64,000 nt of DNA from Myxococcales bacterium (GCA_003142855.1 PLNW01000108.1:54796-118795); one strand, 5' to 3'. Positions 9,080 through 17,784 are shown, numbered from the stretch's first letter. Notes: generated from the letters alone by a model not told the origin. Numbers and translations are program-made.

Positions 9080-9294
9080 CCAAAGGGCGTGAGGTGATTC
9101 ATCTCGTCAGCTGCCCGCCTCTGAGAACGCAGAGGTGAGAGGGGAGGACACAGGGCGGCCTCACGGCCGCAACCAAACGGGTGAGGTGATTCGTCTTGTC
9201 AGCCGCCGGCCGCTGAGAACACTGAGGTGAGAAGGGAGTTCGCGGAGTCGGATAAACCGGAATGATGTTCGGGCGTTGCGAAAAAGATCTTCGC
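9080..9294 (+). repeat. dispersed intergenic repeat, copy A (partial plus full unit)
   Basis: The 9067-9424 gap (358 bases) carries no gene and is filled mostly by this element. A full unit of about 147 bp spans 9148-9294. It begins ACACAGGGCGGCCTCACGG, contains GAGGTGATTCGTCTTGTCAG and GAGAACACTGAGGTGAG, and ends AAAAAGATCTTCGC. A half unit precedes it at about 9080-9147, and an inverted end fragment ('TTGGTTGCGGCCGTCAGG') lies at 9378-9396. Near-identical full units occur at 39077-39223 (direct) and 36238-36375 (inverted), with a shorter inverted one at 11881-11981. Confidence 0.85.
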
Positions 9295-9339
9295 AAGCTG
9301 CGAAGATTATCGACGGTGTCGCGCGACAGGCACAGGAGG

Positions 9340-9366
9340 TCGTGGCCGTGGCCGTGGCCGTGGCCG
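9340..9366. repeat. hexanucleotide array (GTGGCC)n
   Basis: Four consecutive GTGGCC-type units (reverse complement GGCCAC) lie between dispersed repeat A and the 3' end of the SDR gene. They belong to the same family as the arrays at 2484 and 34798. Confidence 0.7.
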
Positions 9367-9424
9367 GAGTGATCCCTTTGGTTGCGGCCGTCAGGCTGTT
9401 CTGTGATCTCTGCGGTGAAAAGGG

Positions 9425-10198
9425 CTAGATTCCCCAGCCGCCGCTCACGTGAAGACTGGTGCCCGTGACGTAGGCGGCTCCGTCGGACAGGAGGTACAGC
9501 ACGGCGTTGACTGCGTCGTCGACGGAACCGATGCGGCCGGCGGGGATGGTTTTGACCAGGCCGGCCAGCTCGGCCTCGTCCACCGACCCGGAATCGACGA
9601 AGCCGGGAGACACGGCATTGACCGTGATCTTGTCCTTGGCCAAGGCCTTGGCCAGGCTGCGCACCAAACCCAGCACGCCCACCTTGGCCAGGTAGTGCGC
9701 GGTCAGCTGGGTCTGTGCCATCAGTCGATCGGCGTTGGCCATGGAGAAGGCGACGATGCGGCCCGCCTGCTGCTTTACCATGACCGGCGCGACCAGACGG
9801 GCGAGGTAGAAGAAGCTGTCCAAGTTGCCGGCGAACATCTCGCGCCAGCCTGCCGGCGTTTCATCGAGCACGTCTACGCGATGATAGGGACCCGCGCAGT
9901 GAATGAAGGCATCGATGCGACCCTGCCAGTCGAGAACCTGGCGGACGAGAGCCGCACACACCTCGGGGGTCGACACGTCGGCATGGACGGCTAGGGCTCG
10001 GCCGCCTTTGTCTTCGATGGCCAGCGCGGTGGCCTCGGCCTCGGCGCGGCTCTTGCGGTAGCACAGCGCCACCGCCCAGCCCTGCTGGCCCAGACGCAGT
10101 CCCAGTTCCCGGCCGATGCCCTTGGCTCCGCCTGAGATAAGGGCGGTTTTCTGAATGCGTTCACCCTGTGCGGGCGTCAGCGCCGTGGCCACGGTCAC
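9425..10198 (-). CDS. short-chain dehydrogenase/reductase (FabG-like)
   Basis: A 257-residue SDR. The cofactor motif is 'ALISGGAKGIGRELG' (TGxxxGxG type). The downstream 'FIHCAGPYH' stands in the place of NNAG, the catalytic serine lies in 'VAFSMANAD', and the YxxxK pair is in 'AHYLAKVG'. The C terminus 'YVTGTSLHVSGGWGI' matches FabG-type NADPH reductases with the TGxxxxVDGG motif. The start overlaps the dnaB stop by four bases, so it is coupled to dnaB. The substrate is unknown: a fatty-acid or polyketide 3-oxoacyl reductase or pteridine reductase-like role is possible. Confidence 0.85.
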   Translation of the reverse strand: MTVATALTPAQGERIQKTALISGGAKGIGRELGLRLGQQGWAVALCYRKSRAEAEATALAIEDKGGRALAVHADVSTPEVCAALVRQVLDWQGRIDAFIHCAGPYHRVDVLDETPAGWREMFAGNLDSFFYLARLVAPVMVKQQAGRIVAFSMANADRLMAQTQLTAHYLAKVGVLGLVRSLAKALAKDKITVNAVSPGFVDSGSVDEAELAGLVKTIPAGRIGSVDDAVNAVLYLLSDGAAYVTGTSLHVSGGWGI

Positions 10199-11604
10199 CG
10201 CCCGCTATCGCTCTCATCGGCGTAGTTCTGGAACTTGGTGTACTCGCGCTGGAAGGTCAGCAGCACTGTGTCGGTGGGGCCGTGGCGGTTCTTGCCGATA
10301 ATGAGCTCGGCTTTGTTCTTTTCCGCGCCCTCGGTGCCGTACATCTCCTCGCGATGGATGAAGAGGATCATGTCGGCATCTTGTTCGATGGCGCCTGATT
10401 CGCGCAGATCGGAGAGTTGTGGTCGCTTGTCTTCACGCCTTTCCAGGCCGCGGTTGAGCTGCGACACCGCGATGATGGGAATATGCAGGTCCTTGGCCAG
10501 GGCCTTGAGGCCGCGCGAAATGTCGGCGATCTCGCGCTCGCGCGACTCCTCCCGGCGTCCGCCCAGGCCGCGGGCGAGCTGAAGATAGTCCACCACCATC
10601 AAGCCAAGCGGCGGCCGACCGTTGCTGGTCGGCGGGAAGTACTTGGGATTGCCGCGAAAGCGCCGCGCCTTGGCGCGCAGTTCGAGGATGTTGGGGGCGG
10701 CCGAGTCGTCGATTAGGATGGGGGCCTTGGTCAGCCGGTCGGCCGCGGGGTAGATGTGACTCTTCCAGTCGCCGTACTCGATCATGCCCCGGCGCATGCG
10801 GCTGGAATCGATGCGGGCCTCGCCGGCCAGCATGCGTTCCATCAGCTCGAACTTCGACATCTCGAGCGAGAAAATGAGTGCCGGGATGCCGTGCTCAAGC
10901 GCCGCATGGGTGGCCACGTTGATGGCCCACGAGGTCTTGCCCACGCCGGGCCGCGCGGCCACCACGATGAGGTTCTCGGGCTGGAAGCCCGCGGTGATCT
11001 CGTCGAGCTTGGTGAAGCCGGTGGGCACGCCGGTGATCTGCCGACGTTCCATGGAACGGGTCTGCAACTCGTTGACCACGTCGCCCAGCAGCTCGCCCAC
11101 GGGCTGAAAAGACTCGCGCCGGTTCTGCTGCGCGACCTTGAAGATCTGCGTCTCGGCGTCATCGAGGAATTCCTCGTAGCTACCGAACTCGCCGTAGGCA
11201 CGCGACTGAATCTCGGCGCAGGCGGCGATCAGCCGGCGCAGCGTGGCCTTCTCCTTCACCAGACGGACATAGTGGCTGATGTTCTCGGCCGTGGGGACGG
11301 AGTTGGCCAGGGCGATGAGGTAGCTGGAACCACCCTCCAGACGGGGCAGGGCGCCGCGCGATTTCAGCTCGTCGCCGAGAGACACCACGTCGATGGGCTG
11401 GCGTCGCTGGTCCAACTCCATCATGGCAGCAAAGATTTCGCGGTGAGCGGGCAGCAAGAAGTCGTCCGCAGTCAGCACCGTGGCCATCTCGTCGAAGGCC
11501 ACCGGCTTGACCAACACGCCGCCCAGGGCAGAGCGTTCCGCCTCCAGGTTGTGCGGGGGCAGTCTTCCCGAGGTATTGCTGTCAGCGAGCCCAGAAGATT
11601 CCAT
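10195..11604 (-). CDS. dnaB: replicative DNA helicase DnaB
   Basis: This 469-residue hexameric 5'-3' helicase unwinds DNA at the replication fork. The N-terminal DnaB domain ('PPHNLEAERSALGGVL') is followed by the linker and a RecA-like ATPase. Walker A is 'ARPGVGKTSWA' and Walker B 'LMVVDYLQL'. The DnaB-specific 'PIIAVSQLNRGLERR' and 'LRESGAIEQDADMILF' blocks follow. It is the usual length, and no intein is present. It sits downstream of rpsF-rpsR-rplI, as in many bacteria, but is separated from rplI by 436 bases of repeats. The start codon lies inside a tandem 22-bp duplication (see that entry), so translation initiation may be unusual. Confidence 0.96.
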   Translation of the reverse strand: MESSGLADSNTSGRLPPHNLEAERSALGGVLVKPVAFDEMATVLTADDFLLPAHREIFAAMMELDQRRQPIDVVSLGDELKSRGALPRLEGGSSYLIALANSVPTAENISHYVRLVKEKATLRRLIAACAEIQSRAYGEFGSYEEFLDDAETQIFKVAQQNRRESFQPVGELLGDVVNELQTRSMERRQITGVPTGFTKLDEITAGFQPENLIVVAARPGVGKTSWAINVATHAALEHGIPALIFSLEMSKFELMERMLAGEARIDSSRMRRGMIEYGDWKSHIYPAADRLTKAPILIDDSAAPNILELRAKARRFRGNPKYFPPTSNGRPPLGLMVVDYLQLARGLGGRREESREREIADISRGLKALAKDLHIPIIAVSQLNRGLERREDKRPQLSDLRESGAIEQDADMILFIHREEMYGTEGAEKNKAELIIGKNRHGPTDTVLLTFQREYTKFQNYADESDSGR

Positions 11605-11645
11605 GGAGAAAAGTGTCTACGTTCATGGAGAAAAGTGTCTACGTT
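11602..11645. repeat. 22-bp tandem duplication covering the dnaB start codon
   Basis: The 22-base unit beginning CATGGAGAAAAGTGTCTACG occurs twice back to back (11602-11623 and 11624-11645). On the minus strand the downstream copy provides the dnaB ATG. The upstream copy provides another ATG at 11626, which is out of frame because 22 is not a multiple of three and opens a short reading frame that runs across the dnaB start. Confidence 0.85.
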
Positions 11646-12040
11646 AGAGAGACGCGAACGAGCCCATCAACTCACGGGCGGAAAGCGGTCGAGAACACAG
11701 AGGGGAGAGGGGAGTTCACAGAGCCGGATGCGGGGAGACAGGCTCCGGAGAGAACGCGGGCGTACTCGGATCGAAAGCCAAGGTCTCCATCCGATAGGGC
11801 CACAACAGTCATCATCCCACGGGCCAGAACAGAAGGGGAGGGCAATCCGGCGGATCCGGATTCCCTCCTTTATTGCTCCCACCTCTGTGTCCTCCCCTCT
11901 CCCCTCTGTGTTCTCGACGGCGGGTGGCGGACAAGATGAATGAACTCGTCCGCTTGGCTGCGGCCGCAGGGCTGCCCTGTGTCCTCTCCTCTCCCCTCTG
12001 TGTTCTCAGCCGTCGCGTGTCAGGGCGCCGGCGGTCGGAC
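11605..12040. other. rplI-dnaB intergenic region with dispersed-repeat fragments
   Basis: The 436 bases between dnaB and rplI hold no recognisable gene. They contain a direct fragment of the dispersed repeat (GAGAACACAGAGGGGAGAGG at 11691-11710) and an inverted unit at 11881-11981. A further inverted fragment runs from 11982 to 12011 and ends TCTGTGTTCTCAGCCG. The apparent open frames across it are repeat translations. Confidence 0.75.
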
Positions 12041-12493
12041 CTACTGCTGTTCCTTCTTTACCACCCACACCTTGATCTTGGCCACCGTGTCGTGTCCCAG
12101 CTTGATGGGAACCTCGCTCATGCCCAGGTTGCGCAGCGGCTCGTCAAGCTGGATCTTCTTGCTGTCCACCTTGATTCCCTGCTCGGCCAACGCCTCGGCA
12201 ATGTCACGGCTGGTGACCGATCCGTAGAGCTTGTCGCCTTCTCCCACTGCTCGGGACACCGACACCGAAACCTGCGACAGGCGATCCGCCTCCGACTGCA
12301 GTTCCTTGGCCAGTTTGGCCACCCGCGCGGCAATCAGTCGCTGTTCGTGGGCGAGACGAGCTTCATCTTTCTCGGTGGCCGGCACCGCCATGCCACGGGG
12401 AAGCAGATAGTTGCGCCAGTAGCCTTCGCGAACGCTGACCACTTCCCCGGCCTTGCCCAGGTTTTCCATGTCTTCACGCAAGATGATTCGCAT
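12041..12493 (-). CDS. rplI: 50S ribosomal protein bL9
   Basis: This 150-residue protein has the bL9 architecture: an N-terminal RNA-binding domain ('MRIILREDMENLGKAGEVVS', 'GYWRNYLLPRGMAVPAT'), a long connecting helix (about residues 45-75), and a C-terminal domain beginning 'VSRAVGEGDKLYGSVTSRDI'. Length and start match the family. It is the last ribosomal gene of the rpsF-rpsR-rplI cluster, 18 bases after rpsR. Confidence 0.97.
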   Translation of the reverse strand: MRIILREDMENLGKAGEVVSVREGYWRNYLLPRGMAVPATEKDEARLAHEQRLIAARVAKLAKELQSEADRLSQVSVSVSRAVGEGDKLYGSVTSRDIAEALAEQGIKVDSKKIQLDEPLRNLGMSEVPIKLGHDTVAKIKVWVVKKEQQ

Positions 12494-12511
12494 GATGTCC
12501 TCCCGCCTTTC

Positions 12512-12787
12512 CTACTTGCCGGTCACGGCAAAGGGCATGAGCGCGATCATGCGGGCGCGGGACACGGCCCGGCCGATCTCGCGCTGGTGCTTGGCACAAT
12601 TTCCAGTCAACCGGCGCGGCACCAACTTCCCGCGGTCGGCGATGAAGTACTTGAGCAGCCCGGCGTCCTTGTAGTCGATCTTGAGGTTTTCGTCTGCGCA
12701 GAACTTGCAGGCCTTGCGGCGGCCCATCTTCTTGCGCCCACTCTCTTGCTCGAGATCGGCGTCCTTCTGTTGTTCTGGTCGTGCCAT
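12512..12787 (-). CDS. rpsR: 30S ribosomal protein bS18
   Basis: This 91-residue S18 has the conserved core '[19 protein letters not shown]' and '[20 protein letters not shown]'. The C-K-F-C pair plus the later cysteine in 'GNCAKHQ' show that it is the cysteine-containing (zinc-type) paralogue. About 20 residues of charged N-terminal extension precede the core. It is three bases from rpsF in the conserved rpsF-rpsR-rplI order. Confidence 0.97.
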   Translation of the reverse strand: MARPEQQKDADLEQESGRKKMGRRKACKFCADENLKIDYKDAGLLKYFIADRGKLVPRRLTGNCAKHQREIGRAVSRARMIALMPFAVTGK

Positions 12788-12790
12788 GGC

Positions 12791-13321
12791 CTAGTCTCCT
12801 CTCCGGGTGGGCTCGTCGACCTTCCCGAACACGGCTTCCTCGAAATCGAACGCGCCTTCTTCGTCTTCGTCGCCGAAGGGCCGCGCGCCGGCTTGTCCTG
12901 TGGCGATGGCTTCCTCGTCCGGCCCGGGCACCGAGGCGTTGGCAAACAACTCGTCGGTCACCTCGGACACGCGCGTGGCGGGGTCCACGTTCTCGCCGAT
13001 CTTGACCGAGTACTGGCGAATCACGCTGTCGGTCAGGTGCAGGTTGCGCTCGACCTCTTCGACCAGACCCGGGCTGCCGAGATAGCGAAAGAAGATGTAG
13101 ATGCCCTTGAGCTGCTTCTTAACCTCGTAGGCCAGTTTGCGGCGTCCCCAGTTTTCGATCTTGAGCAAGGTGCCGCCGCCCGCCTCGACCACGCCGCGAA
13201 TCTTCGTGTTGGTCGCGCCGATGACCTCGTTGGTCACGTCGGGCTTGAGGATGTAGATGGTTTCGTACTCGCGCGTTCGGCCGGGGATATCCCGGCACGA
13301 GACTCGTCTCTTTTCTGCCAT
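12791..13321 (-). CDS. rpsF: 30S ribosomal protein bS6 with acidic C-terminal extension
   Basis: A 176-residue protein. The S6 fold starts at 'REYETIYILKPDVT' and includes 'IENWGRRKLAYEVKKQLKG'. The core of about 100 residues is followed by an acidic tail ('DEDEEGAFDFEEAVFG'), and an extra 15-residue N-terminal segment precedes the core. E. coli S6 also carries an acidic, post-translationally glutamylated tail; whether this one is modified is unknown. It is the first gene of the S6-S18-L9 operon, with GGGAGA ahead of the start. Confidence 0.95.
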   Translation of the reverse strand: MAEKRRVSCRDIPGRTREYETIYILKPDVTNEVIGATNTKIRGVVEAGGGTLLKIENWGRRKLAYEVKKQLKGIYIFFRYLGSPGLVEEVERNLHLTDSVIRQYSVKIGENVDPATRVSEVTDELFANASVPGPDEEAIATGQAGARPFGDEDEEGAFDFEEAVFGKVDEPTRRGD

Positions 13322-13394
13322 GTGTGTTCTCCCTTTGGACCTGTGTCCCGGCCGGTCAAGCCGCCGGGCAAGGAGTTGATGAGGGACGGGTGCC

Positions 13395-13985
13395 CTATGC
13401 GCCCGCCTCGCTTTCGTTCTTTTTGCGTTTGTTGAATATGTTCATGGCCACCTGCACCCCGCTTTTCACGATGGTCTCGGTGGCATCGGCCGCCTCTGAA
13501 ATCAAGTCGGGCAGCAGGCGCCGTTCCTCCTCGGCGAAATCGGCCAGCACGTAGTCGGCCGCGTCCCACTGGGCGGGAGGCCGCCCGATGCCGAGGCGGA
13601 CTCGGGAAAAATCCGGGGATCCCCACTCCTGGATGATCGACTGCAGGCCGTTGTGCCCGCCGCTTCCGCCGCCGACGCTGAGCTTGAGCCGGCCCAACGG
13701 GACATCCAGCTCGTCATGCACCACCACGGCCTGTTCGGGCGGGATTTTCCAGAACGCGGCTGCGCGTTGCACGGCCAGGCCGCTGCAGTTCATGAACTCC
13801 AGCGGCTTGCACAAGAGCACGGGCTCGCCAGCCAAGGTGGCCTCGCTCAATTCGGCCCCCAGCTTGAGGCGGGACGCGGGAGATCCGGCGCGCCGCCGCA
13901 GTTCATCGACCACCATGAAGCCCGCATTGTGTCGGTTGCGCGCGTAGCGCGAGCCAGGATTACCGAGACCCACCACAAGCCACAT
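13395..13985 (-). CDS. pth: peptidyl-tRNA hydrolase
   Basis: A 196-residue enzyme that recycles peptidyl-tRNA released from stalled ribosomes. It starts 'MWLVVGLGNPGSRYARNRHN', with N10 and the catalytic H20 in the signature. 'LCKPLEFMNCSG', 'VVHDELDVPLGRLKL' (with the catalytic Asp) and 'GGSGGHNGLQSI' follow. The open frame continues upstream to 14294 but only as a low-complexity arginine-rich shadow of the rplY tail, so the ATG at 13985 is correct. It lies 34 bases from rplY, an ancestral pth-rplY pairing. Confidence 0.96.
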   Translation of the reverse strand: MWLVVGLGNPGSRYARNRHNAGFMVVDELRRRAGSPASRLKLGAELSEATLAGEPVLLCKPLEFMNCSGLAVQRAAAFWKIPPEQAVVVHDELDVPLGRLKLSVGGGSGGHNGLQSIIQEWGSPDFSRVRLGIGRPPAQWDAADYVLADFAEEERRLLPDLISEAADATETIVKSGVQVAMNIFNKRKKNESEAGA

Positions 13986-14019
13986 CTCATCTGCACTCGG
14001 CGACCCTGGCCCAGCCGGG

Positions 14020-14817
14020 TCACTTGCCCTTCTTCTCCGGTTCCTTCTTTCCGGCCGGGGCCGCCTTGGCCGCAGCGGCCGGGGCGCCTTTGGCGCCTGC
14101 GGCCGGGGCTCCTTTGGCCCCCGCAGCAGCAGGCGCACCTGCAGCCGGCGCCGCGCCCGGCGCCGCGCCTGGAGCGGCCGCAGCCGCACCTTCGGCCGGA
14201 GCCGCACCTTCGGCCGGAACCGCGCCCGCCGCAACCTCCTCGACCTTCTCTGCCCGCGGTGCCACGACCGAGGCCAGGGCTTCCTTGGGGTCAAGCATGA
14301 CCTTCACCCCGGGCGGCAGCTTGAGATCGCTGGCGTGCAAGGCGTCGCCTATCTTGAGCGCGGTCACATCCATCTCGATCTTGGTCGGGATATCTGCCGG
14401 CTTGGCTGTGATGGGAAGATTGCGATAGCTCTGGTGCAGGTTCCCTCCATCGGTCACACCCACGGGAATGCCCAGCAAGACGACCGGAATCGTCACCTTC
14501 ACCTGTTCGTCCAGGCTCACACGAATGAAATCCACATGCACCGGTTGGCGCGACATGGGATCGATCTGCACGTCGCGGATCATCGCGGTCACGTCCTCGG
14601 TCTTGCCATCACTTTGCATCGAGAGTGAAAAGACGGTGTTGCGCTTCCGGTCTTTGTCGAGCGCCTTCACCAGCATCACGGGATCGAGAGCCAGGGACAG
14701 CGACTTGGTCTGATGGCCGTAGAGAACGGCGGGAAGCTTGCCGGCAACGCGCGTCCTGTGCGCTGCACCCTTGCCGGACAGCGGGCGAATCTCGGCGGAA
14801 ACCTTGGCAAAATCCAT
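14020..14817 (-). CDS. rplY: 50S ribosomal protein bL25 (CTC form) with long Ala/Pro tail
   Basis: 265 residues. The N-terminal L25 domain binds 5S rRNA ('AEIRPLSGKGAAHRTR', 'PAVLYGHQTKS'), and the CTC-type C-terminal beta domain ends near residue 190 ('MLDPKEALASVVAPRA'). The remaining 75 residues are an Ala/Pro/Gly tail containing tandem GAPAAGAK-like units and ending with lysines ('KKEPEKKGK'). The tail is much longer than in E. coli L25 but similar tails occur in many CTC proteins. It lies between prs and pth on the same strand. Confidence 0.95.
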   Translation of the reverse strand: MDFAKVSAEIRPLSGKGAAHRTRVAGKLPAVLYGHQTKSLSLALDPVMLVKALDKDRKRNTVFSLSMQSDGKTEDVTAMIRDVQIDPMSRQPVHVDFIRVSLDEQVKVTIPVVLLGIPVGVTDGGNLHQSYRNLPITAKPADIPTKIEMDVTALKIGDALHASDLKLPPGVKVMLDPKEALASVVAPRAEKVEEVAAGAVPAEGAAPAEGAAAAAPGAAPGAAPAAGAPAAAGAKGAPAAGAKGAPAAAAKAAPAGKKEPEKKGK

Positions 14818-14844
14818 GATGAAATCCTTTGTGCTCGGGCTCTC

Positions 14845-15786
14845 TCAGATGAAAAGGGTGCTCAGCGAATCCCCCAGGTGGATGCGCTTGACTGCCTCTC
14901 CCAAGAGGCGCGCAACCGAGAGGACTCGGACTTTTGGCGAGGCCTTGATGTCGGCCCGGGGAGGGATGGAATCGGTGATGATGATCTCTTTGATGGCGCT
15001 GGCGTGGATACGATCGAGAGCCGGGTCTGACAGCAGACCGTGCGTGACACAGGCGTAGACCGAGCGCGCGCCGTTCTTCATCAGTCCCTGGGCGGCGGCA
15101 CACAGGGTGCCGGCGGTGTCGACCAGGTCGTCAACAATGATGGCGTCGCGGCCACTCACGTCGCCGATGATGTTGACCAACTCGGCCACATTGGGTGCGG
15201 GACGACGCTTGTCGATGATGGCCAGGCTGGTGTCGAGCCGCTTGGAATAGGCGCGCGCGCGCTCGACCCCGCCGGCGTCGGGCGAGACGATCACCGAGTT
15301 GGAGGGGAACTTGGCCCGCAGGTATTCCATCATCACCGGCATGGCGTAGATATGATCGACCGGGATGTTGAAGAAGCCCTGGATCTGGCCCGCGTGCAGA
15401 TCCATCGCCAACACGCGATCGACGCCGGCTGCGGTTAGCAGGTCAGCCACCAGGCGCGCCGAGATAGGCGTGCGCGGTCGGGTCTTTCGGTCCTGGCGCG
15501 CATAGCCAAAGTAGGGCATGACCGCGATGATGCTGCCTGCCGACGCCCGCTTGAGGGCATCGATCATGACCAGCAACTCCATCAGGTTGTCGTTGACCGG
15601 CGTGCAGGTCGGCTGGATGACGAAGCAGTGGACCCCGCGGACGTTCTCGCTGATTTCGACGTCCGACTCACCGTCGGCGAAGCGCTTGACGTTGGCGCGA
15701 CCGATGGTGGTGTCGAGGTACCGGCACACGTCCTCCGCGATCTCGCGGTTTGCGTTGCCGCTGAAGATTTTGAATGGTTTGGTCAA
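14845..15786 (-). CDS. prs: ribose-phosphate pyrophosphokinase
   Basis: A 313-residue PRPP synthase that feeds purine, pyrimidine, histidine and tryptophan synthesis. 'FKIFSGNANREIAEDV' is the family N terminus. 'RQDRKTRPRTPISARLVADL' contains the ATP-flexible-loop residues, 'MDLHAGQIQGFF' the metal-binding His, and 'DAIIVDDLVDTAGTL' the PRPP loop. The TTG at 15786 gives the family start MTKPFKIFSG. An ATG at 15816 is in frame and adds 10 residues, but it abuts a TGTCCCC/GGGGACA hairpin (15796-15815). The usual pairing with rplY and pth is kept. Confidence 0.94.
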   Translation of the reverse strand: MTKPFKIFSGNANREIAEDVCRYLDTTIGRANVKRFADGESDVEISENVRGVHCFVIQPTCTPVNDNLMELLVMIDALKRASAGSIIAVMPYFGYARQDRKTRPRTPISARLVADLLTAAGVDRVLAMDLHAGQIQGFFNIPVDHIYAMPVMMEYLRAKFPSNSVIVSPDAGGVERARAYSKRLDTSLAIIDKRRPAPNVAELVNIIGDVSGRDAIIVDDLVDTAGTLCAAAQGLMKNGARSVYACVTHGLLSDPALDRIHASAIKEIIITDSIPPRADIKASPKVRVLSVARLLGEAVKRIHLGDSLSTLFI

Positions 15787-15795
15787 TTCGGATCC

Positions 15796-15815
15796 TGTCC
15801 CCGGGAAAGGGGACA
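15796..15815 (-). promoter_or_regulatory. small hairpin at the prs translation start
   Basis: TGTCCCC (15796-15802) and GGGGACA (15809-15815) form a perfect 7-bp stem directly between the two candidate start codons of prs (TTG 15786 and ATG 15816). It could limit initiation at the ATG or be chance in a GC-rich leader. Confidence 0.35.
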
Positions 15816-15972
15816 TCCCCCTCGGAGGGCGCGAATATTGCCATCCAGAGATCCAGGTGTCAACGGATGGCTGGGATTGGGGTGCGCGTCCTGGAACGAC
15901 TGGCCCGTGGTCTGGGTCACTGGCTATAGTACCGCTGCCGGGGCCCGAGGCACTATCTTGGAACAAGTCCAC

Positions 15973-17784
15973 ATGGGAAAAAGCAACCAGACCGGGCACG
16001 GCTGGGGGCTTGAGTCCGCAAGGCGCCTTCTCGCCCGCGCACCGCGGATCGCGGTCTTTCTCGAACTAGCACTTGTCTTCGGTGTTGTCGTGGTCGTGTG
16101 GTGGCCATTCTTGCACTCAGCCGGTGTGAATAACCACGCTTCCGATTGGAACTACCGCACCGACTACACGGGCTACACGCTCCACGCCATCTTCGATGAG
16201 CGAGAGTTTCCGTTCTGGGTAACGTCGCGACGCTTCGAGCAACTTCGGGTCAAAGGGGTGCACGACTTCTTCGCCAATCCGGAGACTGATGTTCTTTCGC
16301 CTCTCACACTTCTCGCGCGGCCGTTCGGGTATTTCGCTGCGCTGAAGATTACATTGCTGCTCTACCTCGCCGTCGGAGTGTATGCCTGCCGGTGCCTGCT
16401 TCGCGCCTTTGGAACCCGCGCCTCCCCTCTGGCGACACTGTTCTTGGCACTGCTTGGGTTCTGCAACGGCGGGTTCGTGGCTCACGTGTTCACCGGGCAC
16501 ATCCAGTTCCTCACCTTGCTCACTCTTCCGTTGGCTCTCGCCTTTTTTGTGAAGGCATGGAACGCGAGGGCACCTCGCAACTCTCGTCTGCTCTACGCCG
16601 TGTGGGCGGGCGCCGTCCTCGCAGCGGCCTTTTATGCAGGAAACACGCACCCGCTGGTTCATTTCTTCTTCATCTTTTTCGGCTTCTTCACCCTACTTTC
16701 CCTGCTGACTCAGCCTTGGCTTTGGTCCACGGCACTACCGGCCGCCGCCCTGGCCAGCCTGTCGTTCGCTGCACTCGCGGCCTTCAAGCTCTTGCCGAGC
16801 CTGGCCGACTTCCAGCAATACCAAGCCAACTATGTCATTCGCTTCGCCGGCTGGTCGGACCTGTTACACAACTTGACAACGCCGTGGCGATTGATGACCG
16901 GCGACAATCCGCCTGAGCACAATCTCTATATCGGATGGGTCGGCCTAGCCGTGCTCGCGTTCTGCGTGACAGGTTGGAACCGGCGAACCTTCCCGCTGCT
17001 CGTGATCACCTTCGTCGTTCCCTGGCTGACGTTTATCCCGCCGGGAAGTCGCCTGCTGGCCTTCCCCTTCCTTCGCACGCAAGGGGCCCTGACCCGACTT
17101 GCCATGTCGGCTCTCTTCGCTCCGGCGCTGGCCGCTGCGGTTCGAGTCGATCAACTGCTCGCCTGGTCGCGCCGACGGGCGCGATACGGCGTCGCGGTCG
17201 CATCGCTGGTTTGCCTGGTCGCGGTCTACCTGGCATTCGACTTGTCCCGCGCCAACCTGGGCGGCGGAGTGGCTGTCTCCTGTGTCCATGCGGTCCCCAA
17301 GGCGTTGGGTCCGTTCAGCGTGGCGCCGACCTTCGTCGTGGAGAGGAACTCAAATCGCGCGACCGTCACACCTAGCAGCGTTACCGCCAACAGATTCAGC
17401 TACCGCTTTTCCCAGGTGGACTCGTCCGACGCCACTCTCCTGGTCGCGCCCGAGCTCGCGGTTGCGCCGCGGATGCCTCATCTCAAGCTGGAGGGAGATG
17501 GGGAGCTGACCACCAGCGGCGGTGCGCTCGCGGTGCGCGTGCGTGGAAAGAGTGGAACATTCACACTCCGTTTCTTCGACAAGATGGTCTGGTGGGGCCT
17601 CGCGACTACGGTTGCCGCATCGCTTGCTCTTGTGGCGTGGTGGGTGTCCGCCTCACGCTTCCGCAGGCGCGCTTGGCCGATCTGTCGCCTGAAACCGCGG
17701 CCAGGCGACCAAGCTCAGACCGCGCCGCTCGTTGGCTGCGCGTCCGATCCGATCAGGTCGACCCGCCCGAATGACGCCCTATAA
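15973..17784 (+). CDS. large polytopic membrane protein (YfhO/GT-C-like)
   Basis: A 603-residue protein with about a dozen hydrophobic spans, e.g. 'IAVFLELALVFGVVVVVWWP', 'FFFIFFGFFTLLSLL' and 'YGVAVASLVCLVAVYLAF'. A soluble loop follows the first span ('DWNYRTDYTGYTLHAI'), and a C-terminal periplasmic domain precedes a last span at about 545-570. The layout resembles GT-C glycosyltransferases or YfhO-type proteins that move lipid-linked sugars, but no catalytic motif is secure. The ATG at 15973 starts the protein just ahead of the first span; the frame is open further upstream without a plausible start. It converges with the ArnT-like gene, overlapping by six bases. Confidence 0.65.
   Translation: MGKSNQTGHGWGLESARRLLARAPRIAVFLELALVFGVVVVVWWPFLHSAGVNNHASDWNYRTDYTGYTLHAIFDEREFPFWVTSRRFEQLRVKGVHDFFANPETDVLSPLTLLARPFGYFAALKITLLLYLAVGVYACRCLLRAFGTRASPLATLFLALLGFCNGGFVAHVFTGHIQFLTLLTLPLALAFFVKAWNARAPRNSRLLYAVWAGAVLAAAFYAGNTHPLVHFFFIFFGFFTLLSLLTQPWLWSTALPAAALASLSFAALAAFKLLPSLADFQQYQANYVIRFAGWSDLLHNLTTPWRLMTGDNPPEHNLYIGWVGLAVLAFCVTGWNRRTFPLLVITFVVPWLTFIPPGSRLLAFPFLRTQGALTRLAMSALFAPALAAAVRVDQLLAWSRRRARYGVAVASLVCLVAVYLAFDLSRANLGGGVAVSCVHAVPKALGPFSVAPTFVVERNSNRATVTPSSVTANRFSYRFSQVDSSDATLLVAPELAVAPRMPHLKLEGDGELTTSGGALAVRVRGKSGTFTLRFFDKMVWWGLATTVAASLALVAWWVSASRFRRRAWPICRLKPRPGDQAQTAPLVGCASDPIRSTRPNDAL

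Noticed and set aside
13986..14294. N-terminal extension of pth
   Set aside because: Arginine-rich shadow of the rplY Ala/Pro tail; the true Pth start MWLVVGLGNPG is at 13985.
15787..15972. Possible tRNA near prs
   Set aside because: The prs-pth region often lies near a tRNA gene in related bacteria, so the leader was examined; the only structure is a 7-bp hairpin, and no cloverleaf can be drawn.
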